DNA of 64,000 nt from JAJXWB01 sp964634325 (lineage in GTDB: Bacteria; Pseudomonadota; Alphaproteobacteria; Rhizobiales; Beijerinckiaceae), in assembly GCA_964634325.1 (NCBI GenBank), contig CAZWJF010000006.1, positions 1 to 64,000 on the forward strand. The letters run 5' to 3'. Each line of letters opens with the position of its first letter. Within the stretch, counting starts at the first letter, position 1. Below, in pieces: positions 7,860-16,343 of the stretch. The position numbers and the translations under genes are program-made. The notes beneath the pieces are model-generated. The model was given only the letters and a program-made list of their open reading frames with translations. It did not search any database and had not been told where the DNA came from.

Positions 7860-9631
7860 CACGCCCCCGCTCGCGGAAGTTGCACGGAGAATTTCTGCAT
7901 GTCCCAGGCGCCGGTCGGGCAACGCTCGGCGCACATGCCGCAATGGAGGCAGACGTCTTCGTCTTTCACCATCACGCGCTTCGTCTTGAGTTCGCCCGAG
8001 ACGTAGAGGTCCTGCGCGAGATTGTTGGCCGGCGCGGCGAGCCGCTTGCGCAGATCGGTCTCAGGTCCGTCCTGCGTAAAGGTGATGCAGTCCATCGGGC
8101 AGATGTCGGCGCACGCGTCGCATTCGATGCACAGCGGCGCGGCGAAGATCGTGTCGACGTCGCAGTTCAGGCAACGTTGCGCCTCGGCCAGCGCGCGCGC
8201 CGTGTCGAAGCCGAGTTCGACCTCGACGCGAATGTCGGTCAGCGCGACCGCATTGTCGCGCAGCGGCACCTTCAGACGACGTTGCTGGGAGATGTCGTTG
8301 TCGTAGGTCCACTCGTGAATGCCCATCTTCTGGCTCACGAAACGGCCGTCGGCCGGCGGGCGGGCGTCGACGTCCTTGCCCTGGCAGAGCGCGTCGATCG
8401 AATAGGCCGCGCCGTGTCCGTGCGCGACGGCCCAGATGATGTTCTTCGGACCGAAGGCGGCGTCGCCGCCGAAGAAGACGTTGGGCAGGCTGGAGCGATA
8501 GGTGACGGGATCGACCTTCGGCATGCCCCACTTGTCGAATTCGAGCCCGATGTCGCGCTCGATCCAGGGAAAGGCGTTTTCCTGGCCGACGGCGACGAGC
8601 ACTTCGTCGCAATCGATCAGCGTGTCGGGCTCTCCGGTCGGGATCAGCGAGCGGCGTCCCTTGGCGTCGTATTCGGCGCGCACCTTCTCGAAGACCATGC
8701 CCGTCAGCCGGCCGTCGATGTGCTTGACCTCCTTGGGCACGAGGAAGTTGAGGATCGGGATGCCCTCGTGCATCGCGTCCTCTTTTTCCCAGGGCGAGGC
8801 CTTCATCTCCTCGAAACCGGAGCGCACGACCACCTTGACGTCCTCGCCGCCGAGGCGACGCGCCGAGCGGCAGCAGTCCATGGCGGTGTTGCCGCCGCCG
8901 AGCACGATCACGCGCTTGGATATCTTCTTGATGTGCCCGAAGGCGACGTTGGCGAGCCAGTCGATGCCGATATGGATGTGAGCGGCCGCCTCCGCGCGGC
9001 CGGGCACGTCGAGATCGCGGCCTCGCGGCGCGCCGGTGCCGACGAAAACGGCGTCATAGCCGTCGTCGATCACGCCCTTCAGGCTGTCGATGCGCGTGCC
9101 GTGCTTGAAGGTCACGCCGAGATCGAGAACGAAGCCGATCTCCTCGTCGATCACGCTTTCGGGCAGACGGAACCTCGGAATCTGGGTCCGCATGAACCCT
9201 CCGGCCTTCGGCTCGGAGTCGAACACCGTGACGTCGTAGCCCAGCGGCGCGAGATCGCGGGCCACGGTCAGCGAGGCGGGCCCTGCGCCGATGCAGGCGA
9301 CGCGCTTGCCGTTCTTCTCGACAGCGCGCGCGGGCATGCGCGGTTTCACGTCATCCTTGAAGTCCGCCGCGACGCGCTTCAGCCGGCAGATGGCGACGGG
9401 CTCCTCCTCGACGCGGCCGCGCCGGCACGCCGGTTCGCAGGGCCGGTCGCAGGTGCGTCCGAGAATGCCCGGAAAGACGTTCGACTCCCAGTTGATCATG
9501 TAGGCGTCGCTGTAGCGGCCCGCGGCGATCAACCGGATGTATTCGGGGACGGGGGTATGGGCCGGGCAGGCCCACTGACAATCGACGACTTTGTGGAAAT
9601 AGTCAGCCGACGCGACTTGATCGGATCTCAC
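7859..9631 (-). CDS. GltD-like FAD-dependent oxidoreductase with C-terminal 2x[4Fe-4S] ferredoxin domain
   Basis: The 590-residue protein resembles the small subunit of glutamate synthase. An N-terminal iron-sulfur helical domain holds Cys18, Cys22, Cys61, Cys65 and Cys69. A dinucleotide-binding site follows at about 113-121 (CIGAGPAS), with a second at about 238-250 (VIVLGGGNTAMD). The C-terminus has two ferredoxin motifs, CIECDACADICPMDC and CLHCGMCAERCPTGA. It probably passes electrons between NAD(P)H and the ferredoxin or KorAB pair encoded immediately downstream. The GTG start at 9631 has a clear GGAGG four bases upstream. The direction of electron flow cannot be read from sequence. Confidence 0.9.
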   Translation of the reverse strand: MRSDQVASADYFHKVVDCQWACPAHTPVPEYIRLIAAGRYSDAYMINWESNVFPGILGRTCDRPCEPACRRGRVEEEPVAICRLKRVAADFKDDVKPRMPARAVEKNGKRVACIGAGPASLTVARDLAPLGYDVTVFDSEPKAGGFMRTQIPRFRLPESVIDEEIGFVLDLGVTFKHGTRIDSLKGVIDDGYDAVFVGTGAPRGRDLDVPGRAEAAAHIHIGIDWLANVAFGHIKKISKRVIVLGGGNTAMDCCRSARRLGGEDVKVVVRSGFEEMKASPWEKEDAMHEGIPILNFLVPKEVKHIDGRLTGMVFEKVRAEYDAKGRRSLIPTGEPDTLIDCDEVLVAVGQENAFPWIERDIGLEFDKWGMPKVDPVTYRSSLPNVFFGGDAAFGPKNIIWAVAHGHGAAYSIDALCQGKDVDARPPADGRFVSQKMGIHEWTYDNDISQQRRLKVPLRDNAVALTDIRVEVELGFDTARALAEAQRCLNCDVDTIFAAPLCIECDACADICPMDCITFTQDGPETDLRKRLAAPANNLAQDLYVSGELKTKRVMVKDEDVCLHCGMCAERCPTGAWDMQKFSVQLPRAGA

Positions 9632-9936
9632 GCATCCTCCCTGGCGCGTTTCCCGTGCGCGCCTCCCGCGACCGCACCAAGGACGGCTTCTGGCGGGATA
9701 TGTGAAATGTTAGGCTGAATTGGCTCTGATTACGCCTGTTCGTCAAGCGTGAGCCCTCAATTACGTCCCAAAGTCGGCTGCAACCTTCGGCCTAATGGTT
9801 GACGGGGCGTCTAGAGGCGAAACCGGGCGGCATTGCGGCGCGTCAGGGCGCAATGTGCGGATTGGCCGAGCGGCCGCTTTGAGGTATCAATGAGGACTTG
9901 TGCGTTGCAGCATCGGCGACGCCAGAGAATTCGCGC
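9632..9936. promoter_or_regulatory. Divergent intergenic region between the Kor operon and shc
   Basis: About 305 bases separate the start of the GltD-like gene (minus strand) from the ATG of squalene-hopene cyclase (plus strand), so promoters for both directions should lie here. I found no convincing -35/-10 pair, operator palindrome or small gene. A TTGACG occurs at 9799-9804 on the plus strand without a matching -10. A short stretch reading GGCCGAGCGG near 9863 looks superficially like a tRNA D-arm but has no partner arms. Confidence 0.4.
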
Positions 9937-11892
9937 ATGAACATGAATGTGATCCTGCCCGATGCGGGCCCGACCGACGCCGCCGGTTTGAACGCCGCGA
10001 TCGCGCGCGCGACGCTCGCCCTGCTCGACCGCCGCAGGGATGACGGCCACTGGTGTTTCGAGCTCGAGGCCGACGCGACGATTCCGGCCGAATATGTGCT
10101 GATGCGCCATTTCCGCGGCGAGCCTGTCGCTGCGGAGCTGGAGCGCAAGATCGCCGTCTACCTGCGCCGCATTCAGGGGGCGCATGGAGGCTGGCCGCTG
10201 TTCCACGACGGCGCCTTCGACATGAGCGCCAGCGTGAAGGCCTATTTCGCGCTGAAGATGATCGGCGAGGACGTCGACGCCCCGCATATGGCGCGCGCGC
10301 GCGAAGCCATTCTGTCGCGCGGCGGGGCGGCCCGGAGCAACGTCTTCACCCGCATACTTCTCGCGCTCTACAAGCAATTGCCGTGGTCCGGCGTGCCGGT
10401 GGTGCCGGTGGAGGTGATGCTGCTGCCGCGCTGGTTTCCGTTCCATCTGGACAAGGTGAGTTACTGGGCGCGCACGGTCATGGTTCCGCTGATGGTCCTG
10501 ACGGCGTTGCGGCCTGCGCCGGTCAACGCGAAGAACGTCAGCGTGTCAGAGCTGTTCGTCGTTCCGCCGGATCAGGTGAAGAGCTGGCCGGGCGGCGCGC
10601 ATCAGAAGGAGCCCTGGACGACGCTGTTCGCCGGGCTCGACAAGGTTCTGCACGTCGTTGAGCCGTTCTTTCCGAAGGGTCTGCGGCGCAAGGCGATCGC
10701 CAGGGCCGAGGCCTTCACCCTCGAACGCCTGAACGGCGTCGACGGCCTGGGCGCGATCTTCCCGGCGATGGTCAACAGCCTCCTGATGTTCGACGCGCTC
10801 GGCTACTCGCCCGACGACCAACATGTCAAAGACGCCCGCGAGTCGATCGAGCGCCTGCTCGTGATCAAGGACGAGGAGGCCTATTGCCAGCCCTGCGTTT
10901 CGCCGGTCTGGGACACGGCGCTCGTCTCGCATGCGCTCCTGGAGGTCGGCGGACCGCAGGCCGAACGCTGCGCGCGCGAGGCGCTCGAATGGCTCAAGCC
11001 TCTGCAGGTGCTGGATGTGAAAGGCGACTGGGCCGTGCGCAAGCCGGACGTGCGGCCGGGCGGCTGGGCGTTCCAATACGCCAACGCCCATTATCCGGAC
11101 GTCGACGACACTGCGGTGGTCGCTATGGCGATGGATCGGGCCGGCGGCGATTACGAGCACGCGATCCTGCGCGCGCGCGAGTGGATTGAGGGATTGCAAA
11201 GCGAGGACGGCGGCTGGGGCGCGTTCGACGCCGACAACGCCTACCACTATCTCAACAACATTCCGTTCGCCGACCACGGCGCGCTGCTCGATCCGCCGAC
11301 GGCGGACGTGTCCGCGCGCTGCGTGTCGATGTTGGCGCAGCTCGGCGCGACCGTGGAGAACAGCGGCGTGCTCGCGCGCGGCGTCGCCTATCTGCGCAAG
11401 GAGCAAGAGGCTGACGGCTCCTGGTACGGGCGCTGGGGCATGAACTACGTCTACGGGACGTGGTCGACGCTGTGCGCGCTGAACGCCGCCGGCGTTCCGG
11501 CCGGCGATCCGGCGATGCGCAAGGCCGTCTCGTGGCTGCTGTCGATCCAGAACGAAGACGGCGGTTGGGGCGAGGACGGCGAGAGCTACAGGCTCGACTA
11601 TCGCGGTTATGAAAAAGCTCCCTCGACCGCATCGCAGACGGCTTGGGCGCTGCTCGCGCTCATGGCGGCCGGCGAGCGCGACAATCCGGCCGTCGCCCGG
11701 GGAATCGATTATCTGACGGCCGGGCAGGGAGCGGACGGCTTCTGGGACGAAGAGCTGTTCACCGCGACCGGGTTCCCCCGCGTCTTCTATCTGCGCTACC
11801 ACGGCTATTCGAAATTTTTCCCGCTGTGGGCGTTGGCTCGCTATCGCAATCTGTCGGCGAGCAACAGCCGCGCCGTCGCGTACGGGATGTGA
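9937..11892 (+). CDS. shc: Squalene-hopene cyclase
   Basis: The 651-residue protein cyclises squalene to hopene or hopanol at the membrane, the committed step of hopanoid synthesis. The catalytic acid motif DVDDT is at about residues 388-392. Several QW repeats are visible, for example QSEDGGWGAFDADN, QNEDGGWGEDGESY and GADGFWDEELFTATG, and the C-terminus has FYLRYHGYSKFFPLWALARY. Length is typical. I chose the ATG at 9937, with AGAGAA upstream, over a TTG 39 bases earlier; a further ATG lies at 9943. It is followed by the overlapping hpnG gene. The family is also called hpnF in hopanoid operon nomenclature. Confidence 0.96.
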   Translation: MNMNVILPDAGPTDAAGLNAAIARATLALLDRRRDDGHWCFELEADATIPAEYVLMRHFRGEPVAAELERKIAVYLRRIQGAHGGWPLFHDGAFDMSASVKAYFALKMIGEDVDAPHMARAREAILSRGGAARSNVFTRILLALYKQLPWSGVPVVPVEVMLLPRWFPFHLDKVSYWARTVMVPLMVLTALRPAPVNAKNVSVSELFVVPPDQVKSWPGGAHQKEPWTTLFAGLDKVLHVVEPFFPKGLRRKAIARAEAFTLERLNGVDGLGAIFPAMVNSLLMFDALGYSPDDQHVKDARESIERLLVIKDEEAYCQPCVSPVWDTALVSHALLEVGGPQAERCAREALEWLKPLQVLDVKGDWAVRKPDVRPGGWAFQYANAHYPDVDDTAVVAMAMDRAGGDYEHAILRAREWIEGLQSEDGGWGAFDADNAYHYLNNIPFADHGALLDPPTADVSARCVSMLAQLGATVENSGVLARGVAYLRKEQEADGSWYGRWGMNYVYGTWSTLCALNAAGVPAGDPAMRKAVSWLLSIQNEDGGWGEDGESYRLDYRGYEKAPSTASQTAWALLALMAAGERDNPAVARGIDYLTAGQGADGFWDEELFTATGFPRVFYLRYHGYSKFFPLWALARYRNLSASNSRAVAYGM

Positions 11893-12557
11893 GCGTGGCG
11901 CGCCTGCTGGTCGTGGCCGGGCTCGCTCGGGAAGCACGGCTCGCAGTCGTCCCCGACGCGGCGTCGATCGTGAGCGGCGGCGATCCGCAGCTTCTCGCCC
12001 GCCGCCTCGCCGCGTTTGACCCGGCCGGCGTCGACGGCGTCCTCAGTTTCGGGCTTGCGGGCGGGCTCGATCCGGGGCTGCGGTCGGGCGACCTCGTCGT
12101 CGGGACGGCGGTCGTTGCGGAGCAGGCGCGTTTCGATGCGAGCGACGACCTGACCGACCAGCTACGCAAGGCGATTCGCAGCGCGGGCCTCCCGGCGTCG
12201 GATGGCGTATTCGCCGGCGTCGACGCGCCGGTCCTCACGCCAGCCGCCAAGGCGGCGCTACGGGCGAAGTCCGGCGCGCGCGCGGTCGACATGGAGAGCC
12301 ATGTCGCAGGACGCTGGGCGGCGGATCATGGATTGCCTTTCGCGATCCTGCGGGCGGTCGGCGACCCGGCCGAGCGAGCGCTGCCGGCGCTGGCGGCGCG
12401 GGCGCTCACCCCCGATGGGGAGGTCGCGCTCGGCCGGGTGCTGGCCGGGCTCGCGAGAGCGCCCGGCGATCTCGGCGCGCTGCTGGCCGCGGGCCGCGAC
12501 TCGCGCAGCGCCTTCCTCACGCTGGAGAAAGCCGGACTGGCGCTGGCGACAGTGTGA
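11889..12557 (+). CDS. hpnG: Hopanoid-associated nucleoside phosphorylase-like protein HpnG
   Basis: The 222-residue protein belongs to the purine-nucleoside phosphorylase/nucleosidase family. It has VDGVLSFGLAGGLDPGLRSGDLVVGT as the phosphorylase signature region and AVDMESHVAGRWA as the nucleoside-binding MES motif. HpnG proteins release adenine from adenosylhopane, giving a ribosyl-hopanoid intermediate on the way to bacteriohopanetetrol. It sits directly after shc, and HpnH, which makes its substrate, is encoded 3 kb away. The GTG at 11889 overlaps the shc stop (GTGA); a second in-frame GTG at 11895 is an alternative start. The assignment rests on fold plus context. Confidence 0.85.
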   Translation: MSVARLLVVAGLAREARLAVVPDAASIVSGGDPQLLARRLAAFDPAGVDGVLSFGLAGGLDPGLRSGDLVVGTAVVAEQARFDASDDLTDQLRKAIRSAGLPASDGVFAGVDAPVLTPAAKAALRAKSGARAVDMESHVAGRWAADHGLPFAILRAVGDPAERALPALAARALTPDGEVALGRVLAGLARAPGDLGALLAAGRDSRSAFLTLEKAGLALATV

Positions 12558-12563
12558 ACTCGT

Positions 12564-12932
12564 CTATTGCTGCGAGCGTGGGCGCACGCATTCCGGCGGG
12601 CGGAAATAGCCCGATTCCGCGCCGCAGGTCGGCGTCTGCCAGGGATCGCAATCCAGACCGTGCCGGCGGATGAAGGCCAGGCAGACCTGATGACGCTGCT
12701 CGATCGAACCGGAGGCCCTGGCGAGGCCGGTCTTCGTCTTGCGTTTCTGCGCGCGCTTCTTGATTTGCTTCGCGGGAGCCGCCGCCGCGGCCTCGCCGCC
12801 GCCGCCGGGCGCCGGCGCAGCGACGGGGGGCGGCGTCGGCTTGTCTTCCGCATAAGCGACGGGGGGCGTCGCCACGCCCATCATCAGGCCGAGAATAACG
12901 GTCGGTGCGAGAAATCTGGCGCGCAAGAGCAT
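12564..12932 (-). CDS. Small secreted protein with Pro/Ala-rich linker and C-terminal Cys residues
   Basis: I do not recognise a family. The 122-residue protein starts with a clear signal peptide (hydrophobic LAPTVILGLMMGVATPP, probable cleavage after AYA-E near residue 28). A Pro/Gly/Ala-rich stretch and a Lys/Arg-rich patch (KQIKKRAQKRKTKT) follow, then a compact tail with three cysteines (VCLAF, LDCDPW, TPTCG) plus a fourth in PPECV. These could form disulfides in the periplasm. The gene converges on hpnG with only six bases between the stops. It is likely real because the signal peptide is well formed and the frame is on the strand opposite to both neighbours. Confidence 0.65.
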   Translation of the reverse strand: MLLRARFLAPTVILGLMMGVATPPVAYAEDKPTPPPVAAPAPGGGGEAAAAAPAKQIKKRAQKRKTKTGLARASGSIEQRHQVCLAFIRRHGLDCDPWQTPTCGAESGYFRPPECVRPRSQQ

Positions 12933-13095
12933 GTCCGGGGTGGCCTCCTGGATGGTCGGCGCAAGCTACACGCCGACGCGCCGCGCTTCAATCGCCGTTT
13001 ACCACTTCGGCGCGGGCGGGGACCCGATCGAACAGCCTTTGTTAACCAGAGCGCTCAAATAGTGTCGGAGCGGCGACCCCCGGCACGAGCGCAAG

Positions 13096-15000
13096 TTGGA
13101 AAAGCAGCAGTCAGATTTCGACGACGCGCTTGTCGTCGAGCAGTTCAACGCGATGACCCGCAGCATTCCGATCGTGTTCGTGAATCTGCTGTTCATGACG
13201 ACGGTGTTTTGCTGGTTCGTCTACGAGCAGACTTCATCGCGGCTGGCTCTGTGGGCGACGCCTCCGCTGATGGCGGCGCAGGCGGCGCGCGCCTTCTACT
13301 GGCGGCGGCTGGGCCGGCGTGGCCACGATTTTTCGATCGAGAAGCAGAGACGCATGCTCCGGACAGTCTGGATCATGTGTCTTGCATTGTGCGTCGGATT
13401 TTCCGTCATCGCGCTGCTGACGCTGTCCTTGCCGGACATCTTCATCCAGTCGACCATGTCGATCCTGACCATTGCGTGTTCGATTGCGATCGCATTGCAG
13501 ATGTTCACCGTGCCGCGCGCTGCGCTCAGCGTCTTGTGGAGCGTGACGATTTGCACGGTCTTCGTCTTCCTGCGCTCCGAGAACTCCATTTTGATCGCCG
13601 CTTCCGCGGCGCTGATCGTGGTCGCTTTCGCCGTCGCCAGACTTCTGCGCGACAATTTCGATACGTTCCGCAAGCTCGTGCACTCGCGCGTCGACGTCGA
13701 GCGAATGAGGACGGCCGCAATCGATCTTGCGATGACCGACGCGCTGACGGGTCTGCCGAACCGGCGCATGTTCGAAATGAAGCTGCGCGCTTGCGCGGCG
13801 CAGGGCACGGAATTCTCCGTCGCGGTGATCGACCTCGACGGCTTCAAGCCCATCAACGATCTCTATGGCCATGCCGTCGGAGACCGGTTTCTCGAAGAGG
13901 CCGCCCGCCGTATGCGGGAGGCGCGGGACGCCGGACTGATCGCGCGCATCGGCGGCGACGAATTCGCGCTGTTGATCGAAAACGCCGACGGGTCGCGCGC
14001 CTCGTCGATCGCGCGCAGCGTGATGGCGCGGATTTCGGCGCCCTATGAACTGCTCGGCGTCAGCGCGAAGCTGGGAGCCTCGTGCGGCGTCGCCGTGTGG
14101 AAGGAGCCGGGCGACGAGAACCGCCTCGTCGAGCGCGCGGATATGGCGCTCTACGAGGCCAAGGTGCGAGACCGGGGCGCGGTCGTCATTTTCGCCGCCG
14201 CGCTGGAAGACGACGCGCAGCGGCGCGCCATGATCGCCGCGGGCTTGCGCGAAGCCGTCGCGGCGGACGCCTTCGAGCTGCGCTTTCAACCGATCGTCGA
14301 CATCGCCACGGGCGAGCCGAAATCCTTCGAGGCGCTCGCGCGCTGGCGTCATGCCGAACTCGGGCAGATACCGCCAAATGTCTTCATTCCGATTGCGGAA
14401 CAGGCCGGGCTGATCGAGGCGGTGACCGACGGACTGCTGCGCAAGGCGGCGCGCACGGCGATGCGCTGGCCCGAGCAGATTGCGCTGTCGTTCAACCTCT
14501 CGGCGATTCAGCTCGCGCGATTGGGCGCAGCGCAGAGCATTCTGTCGACGCTCGCCGAATGCGGGTTGCCGCCGCGCCGGTTCGAGGCGGAAGTGACCGA
14601 AACCGCGATCATGTCGGATGTCGTTTCGACGACAGCGACGATTTCGGCGCTCAAGCTGTCCGGCGTGCAAGTCGCGCTCGACGATTTCGGAACGGGCTAT
14701 TCGTCGTTCAGCGAATTGTGCGAATTGCCGCTCGACAAGGTGAAGATCGACAAGAGCTTCGTCGACAAGATTTGTGGCGACGCACGCGCGGCGAGCATCG
14801 TGGGCGCGATCGTCAAGATGTGCGGCGAACTCGACCTGAGTTGCGTCGCCGAAGGCGTGGAGCGCGCCGAACAGCTCGAATGTCTGGAACGGCTCGGCTG
14901 CGCGCGGGCGCAGGGCTATCTGATCGCCCGCCCGATGACCGAGGACGAGACGCTCGCCTTCCTCGCCGAGCGCTCCGGAGCCGTCCGCAAATCGGCTTAG
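13096..15000 (+). CDS. Membrane-anchored GGDEF-EAL cyclic-di-GMP protein
   Basis: The 634-residue protein has about five N-terminal membrane helices (about 22-185), then a GGDEF diguanylate cyclase domain (DALTGLPNRR at 216, GGDEF at 286-290) and an EAL phosphodiesterase domain (EAL at 412-414, DDFGTGYSSF near 565). Both signature motifs are intact. The RxxD inhibitory site expected five residues before GGDEF is missing (RDAG occupies the position), so product inhibition may be weak. The TTG start at 13096 keeps the conserved-looking soluble N-terminus; ATG 13153 is an alternative. It lies between hopanoid genes without a shared operon. The net activity, synthesis or breakdown, cannot be predicted. 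Confidence 0.9.
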   Translation: MEKQQSDFDDALVVEQFNAMTRSIPIVFVNLLFMTTVFCWFVYEQTSSRLALWATPPLMAAQAARAFYWRRLGRRGHDFSIEKQRRMLRTVWIMCLALCVGFSVIALLTLSLPDIFIQSTMSILTIACSIAIALQMFTVPRAALSVLWSVTICTVFVFLRSENSILIAASAALIVVAFAVARLLRDNFDTFRKLVHSRVDVERMRTAAIDLAMTDALTGLPNRRMFEMKLRACAAQGTEFSVAVIDLDGFKPINDLYGHAVGDRFLEEAARRMREARDAGLIARIGGDEFALLIENADGSRASSIARSVMARISAPYELLGVSAKLGASCGVAVWKEPGDENRLVERADMALYEAKVRDRGAVVIFAAALEDDAQRRAMIAAGLREAVAADAFELRFQPIVDIATGEPKSFEALARWRHAELGQIPPNVFIPIAEQAGLIEAVTDGLLRKAARTAMRWPEQIALSFNLSAIQLARLGAAQSILSTLAECGLPPRRFEAEVTETAIMSDVVSTTATISALKLSGVQVALDDFGTGYSSFSELCELPLDKVKIDKSFVDKICGDARAASIVGAIVKMCGELDLSCVAEGVERAEQLECLERLGCARAQGYLIARPMTEDETLAFLAERSGAVRKSA

Positions 15001-15017
15001 GTTCCGGCCGGTCCGTC

Positions 15018-16172
15018 CTACTCGGCCGCCGTCGCCTTGGCGTCGCGCCCGGCGGCTTCCTCTTCGCGCATCTGGGTCAGCGTCTTCTGGACGTTGGCGG
15101 AGAAGACGTATTCGGCAGGGCGCGCCTTGTCGATCGGGATGTCGGCGGCGAACGCGCCTTCCGTGCGCACGCCCGCCAGGGCCACTTTCGCCGCTTTCCA
15201 GGGCTTCTGTACGGAATCGGCGACCGCGGTCGCCTCGAAACCGCAATGGACCATGCAATCCGAGCACTTGGCGTATTTGCCGACGCCGTAGGCGTCCCAG
15301 TCCGTGCCGTCCATCAATTCCTTGAAGGTCGAGACCGTGCCTTCGTTGAGCAGATAGCAGGGTTTCTGCCAGCCGAAGACATTGCGCGTCGGATTGCCCC
15401 AGGGCGTGCACTGGTAGGTCTGGTTGCCCGCCAGGAAATCGAGGAACAGGCCAGACTGGTTGAAGGCCCATTTGCGCCCGCCGCGCCCCTTGCGGAACAC
15501 GTCGCGGAACAAAGTCTTGGTGCGCTGGCGGTTGAGGAAGTGCTGCTGGTCGGGCGCGCGTTCGTAGGCGTAGCCCGGCGAGACGGTGATTCCATCGACG
15601 CCGATTTCAGTGACCGTATCGAAGAAGGCGGCGATGCGGTCGGCCTGGGCGCCATCGAAGAATGTGCAATTGATGGTGACGCGGAAACCCTTCGACTTGG
15701 CGAGCTTGATGGCCGCCACCGCGCGGTCGTAGACGCCTTCCTGGCTCACGGCGTGGTCGTGCATCTCGCGGTCGCCGTCGAGATGAATGGACCATGTGAA
15801 ATAGGGGCTCGGCTTGTACAGGCCGATCTTCTTTTCGAGCAGCAGCGCGTTGGTGCAGAGGATGACAAATTTCTTCCGCGCGATAATGCCCTCGACGATC
15901 TCCGGCATTTCCTTGTGCAGCAGCGGCTCTCCGCCGGCGATGGAGACGACCGGCGCGCCGCATTCGTCGACCGCGCCGAGCGCGTCCTCGACCGACAGGC
16001 GCTTGTTCAGGATCGCGTCGGGGTAATCGATCTTGCCGCAGCCGACGCAAGCGAGGTTGCACCGAAACAGCGGCTCCATCATCAGCACGAGCGGATAGCG
16101 TTTGCGGCCGGTCAAGTGCTGTTTGAGCACGTAGCCGCCGATTTTCGCGACATATCGCAGAGGAATGCTCAA
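15018..16172 (-). CDS. hpnH: Adenosyl-hopene transferase HpnH (radical SAM)
   Basis: The 384-residue protein adds an adenosyl group to hopene, the first step in making extended (C35) hopanoids. The radical-SAM cluster motif is Cys38-x3-Cys42-x2-Cys45 in FRCNLACVGCGK, and the SAM-binding GGE motif follows in VSIAGGEPLLH. Further cysteines occur at about 270-330 (CTPWG, CYLLNE, CSDCMVHCGF) as in this SPASM-like family. Length is typical of HpnH. It is transcribed away from hpnN. A TATTAT hexamer on the minus strand at 16206-16211, 34 bases before the ATG, could be a -10 element, though no good -35 was found. Confidence 0.95.
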   Translation of the reverse strand: MSIPLRYVAKIGGYVLKQHLTGRKRYPLVLMMEPLFRCNLACVGCGKIDYPDAILNKRLSVEDALGAVDECGAPVVSIAGGEPLLHKEMPEIVEGIIARKKFVILCTNALLLEKKIGLYKPSPYFTWSIHLDGDREMHDHAVSQEGVYDRAVAAIKLAKSKGFRVTINCTFFDGAQADRIAAFFDTVTEIGVDGITVSPGYAYERAPDQQHFLNRQRTKTLFRDVFRKGRGGRKWAFNQSGLFLDFLAGNQTYQCTPWGNPTRNVFGWQKPCYLLNEGTVSTFKELMDGTDWDAYGVGKYAKCSDCMVHCGFEATAVADSVQKPWKAAKVALAGVRTEGAFAADIPIDKARPAEYVFSANVQKTLTQMREEEAAGRDAKATAAE

Positions 16173-16343
16173 CGGGGGCTCCTGCTGTGGAAGCGGTCGT
16201 CATAAATAATAGGGCAGGTCCGGTCAAATTCCGGCGATTTCACGCGGTGACCGTCGGACGCGCGCGTGTTATCGCTGGGACGCGTCATCGGGGCGGGCGG
16301 GCGCCAGTCGCGACGACCCAAAACCTGACGATCCGGGAGATTC
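16173..16343. promoter_or_regulatory. Divergent promoter region of hpnH and hpnN
   Basis: This 171-base region separates the divergently transcribed hpnH and hpnN. It contains the only AT-rich patch nearby (16201-16212), which reads TATTAT on the hpnH strand. A GGGAG ribosome site precedes hpnN by five to six bases. No clear palindromic operator was seen. Co-regulation of hpnH and hpnN from here is an inference from the arrangement. Confidence 0.4.

Noticed and set aside
7880..9718. A 612-residue open frame on the plus strand opposite the GltD-like flavoprotein
   Set aside because: It is antisense to a protein with clear cofactor motifs, its translation has no family features, and such long antisense frames are expected in high-GC DNA.
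9860..9935. tRNA-like start, GGCCGAGCGG, upstream of shc
   Set aside because: No anticodon arm, T-arm (GGTTCGA-type) or acceptor pairing could be found within the right distance.
13234..15471. A 745-residue minus-strand open frame opposite the GGDEF-EAL gene
   Set aside because: The translation is Arg- and His-rich with no recognisable motif, while the plus strand encodes intact GGDEF and EAL domains.
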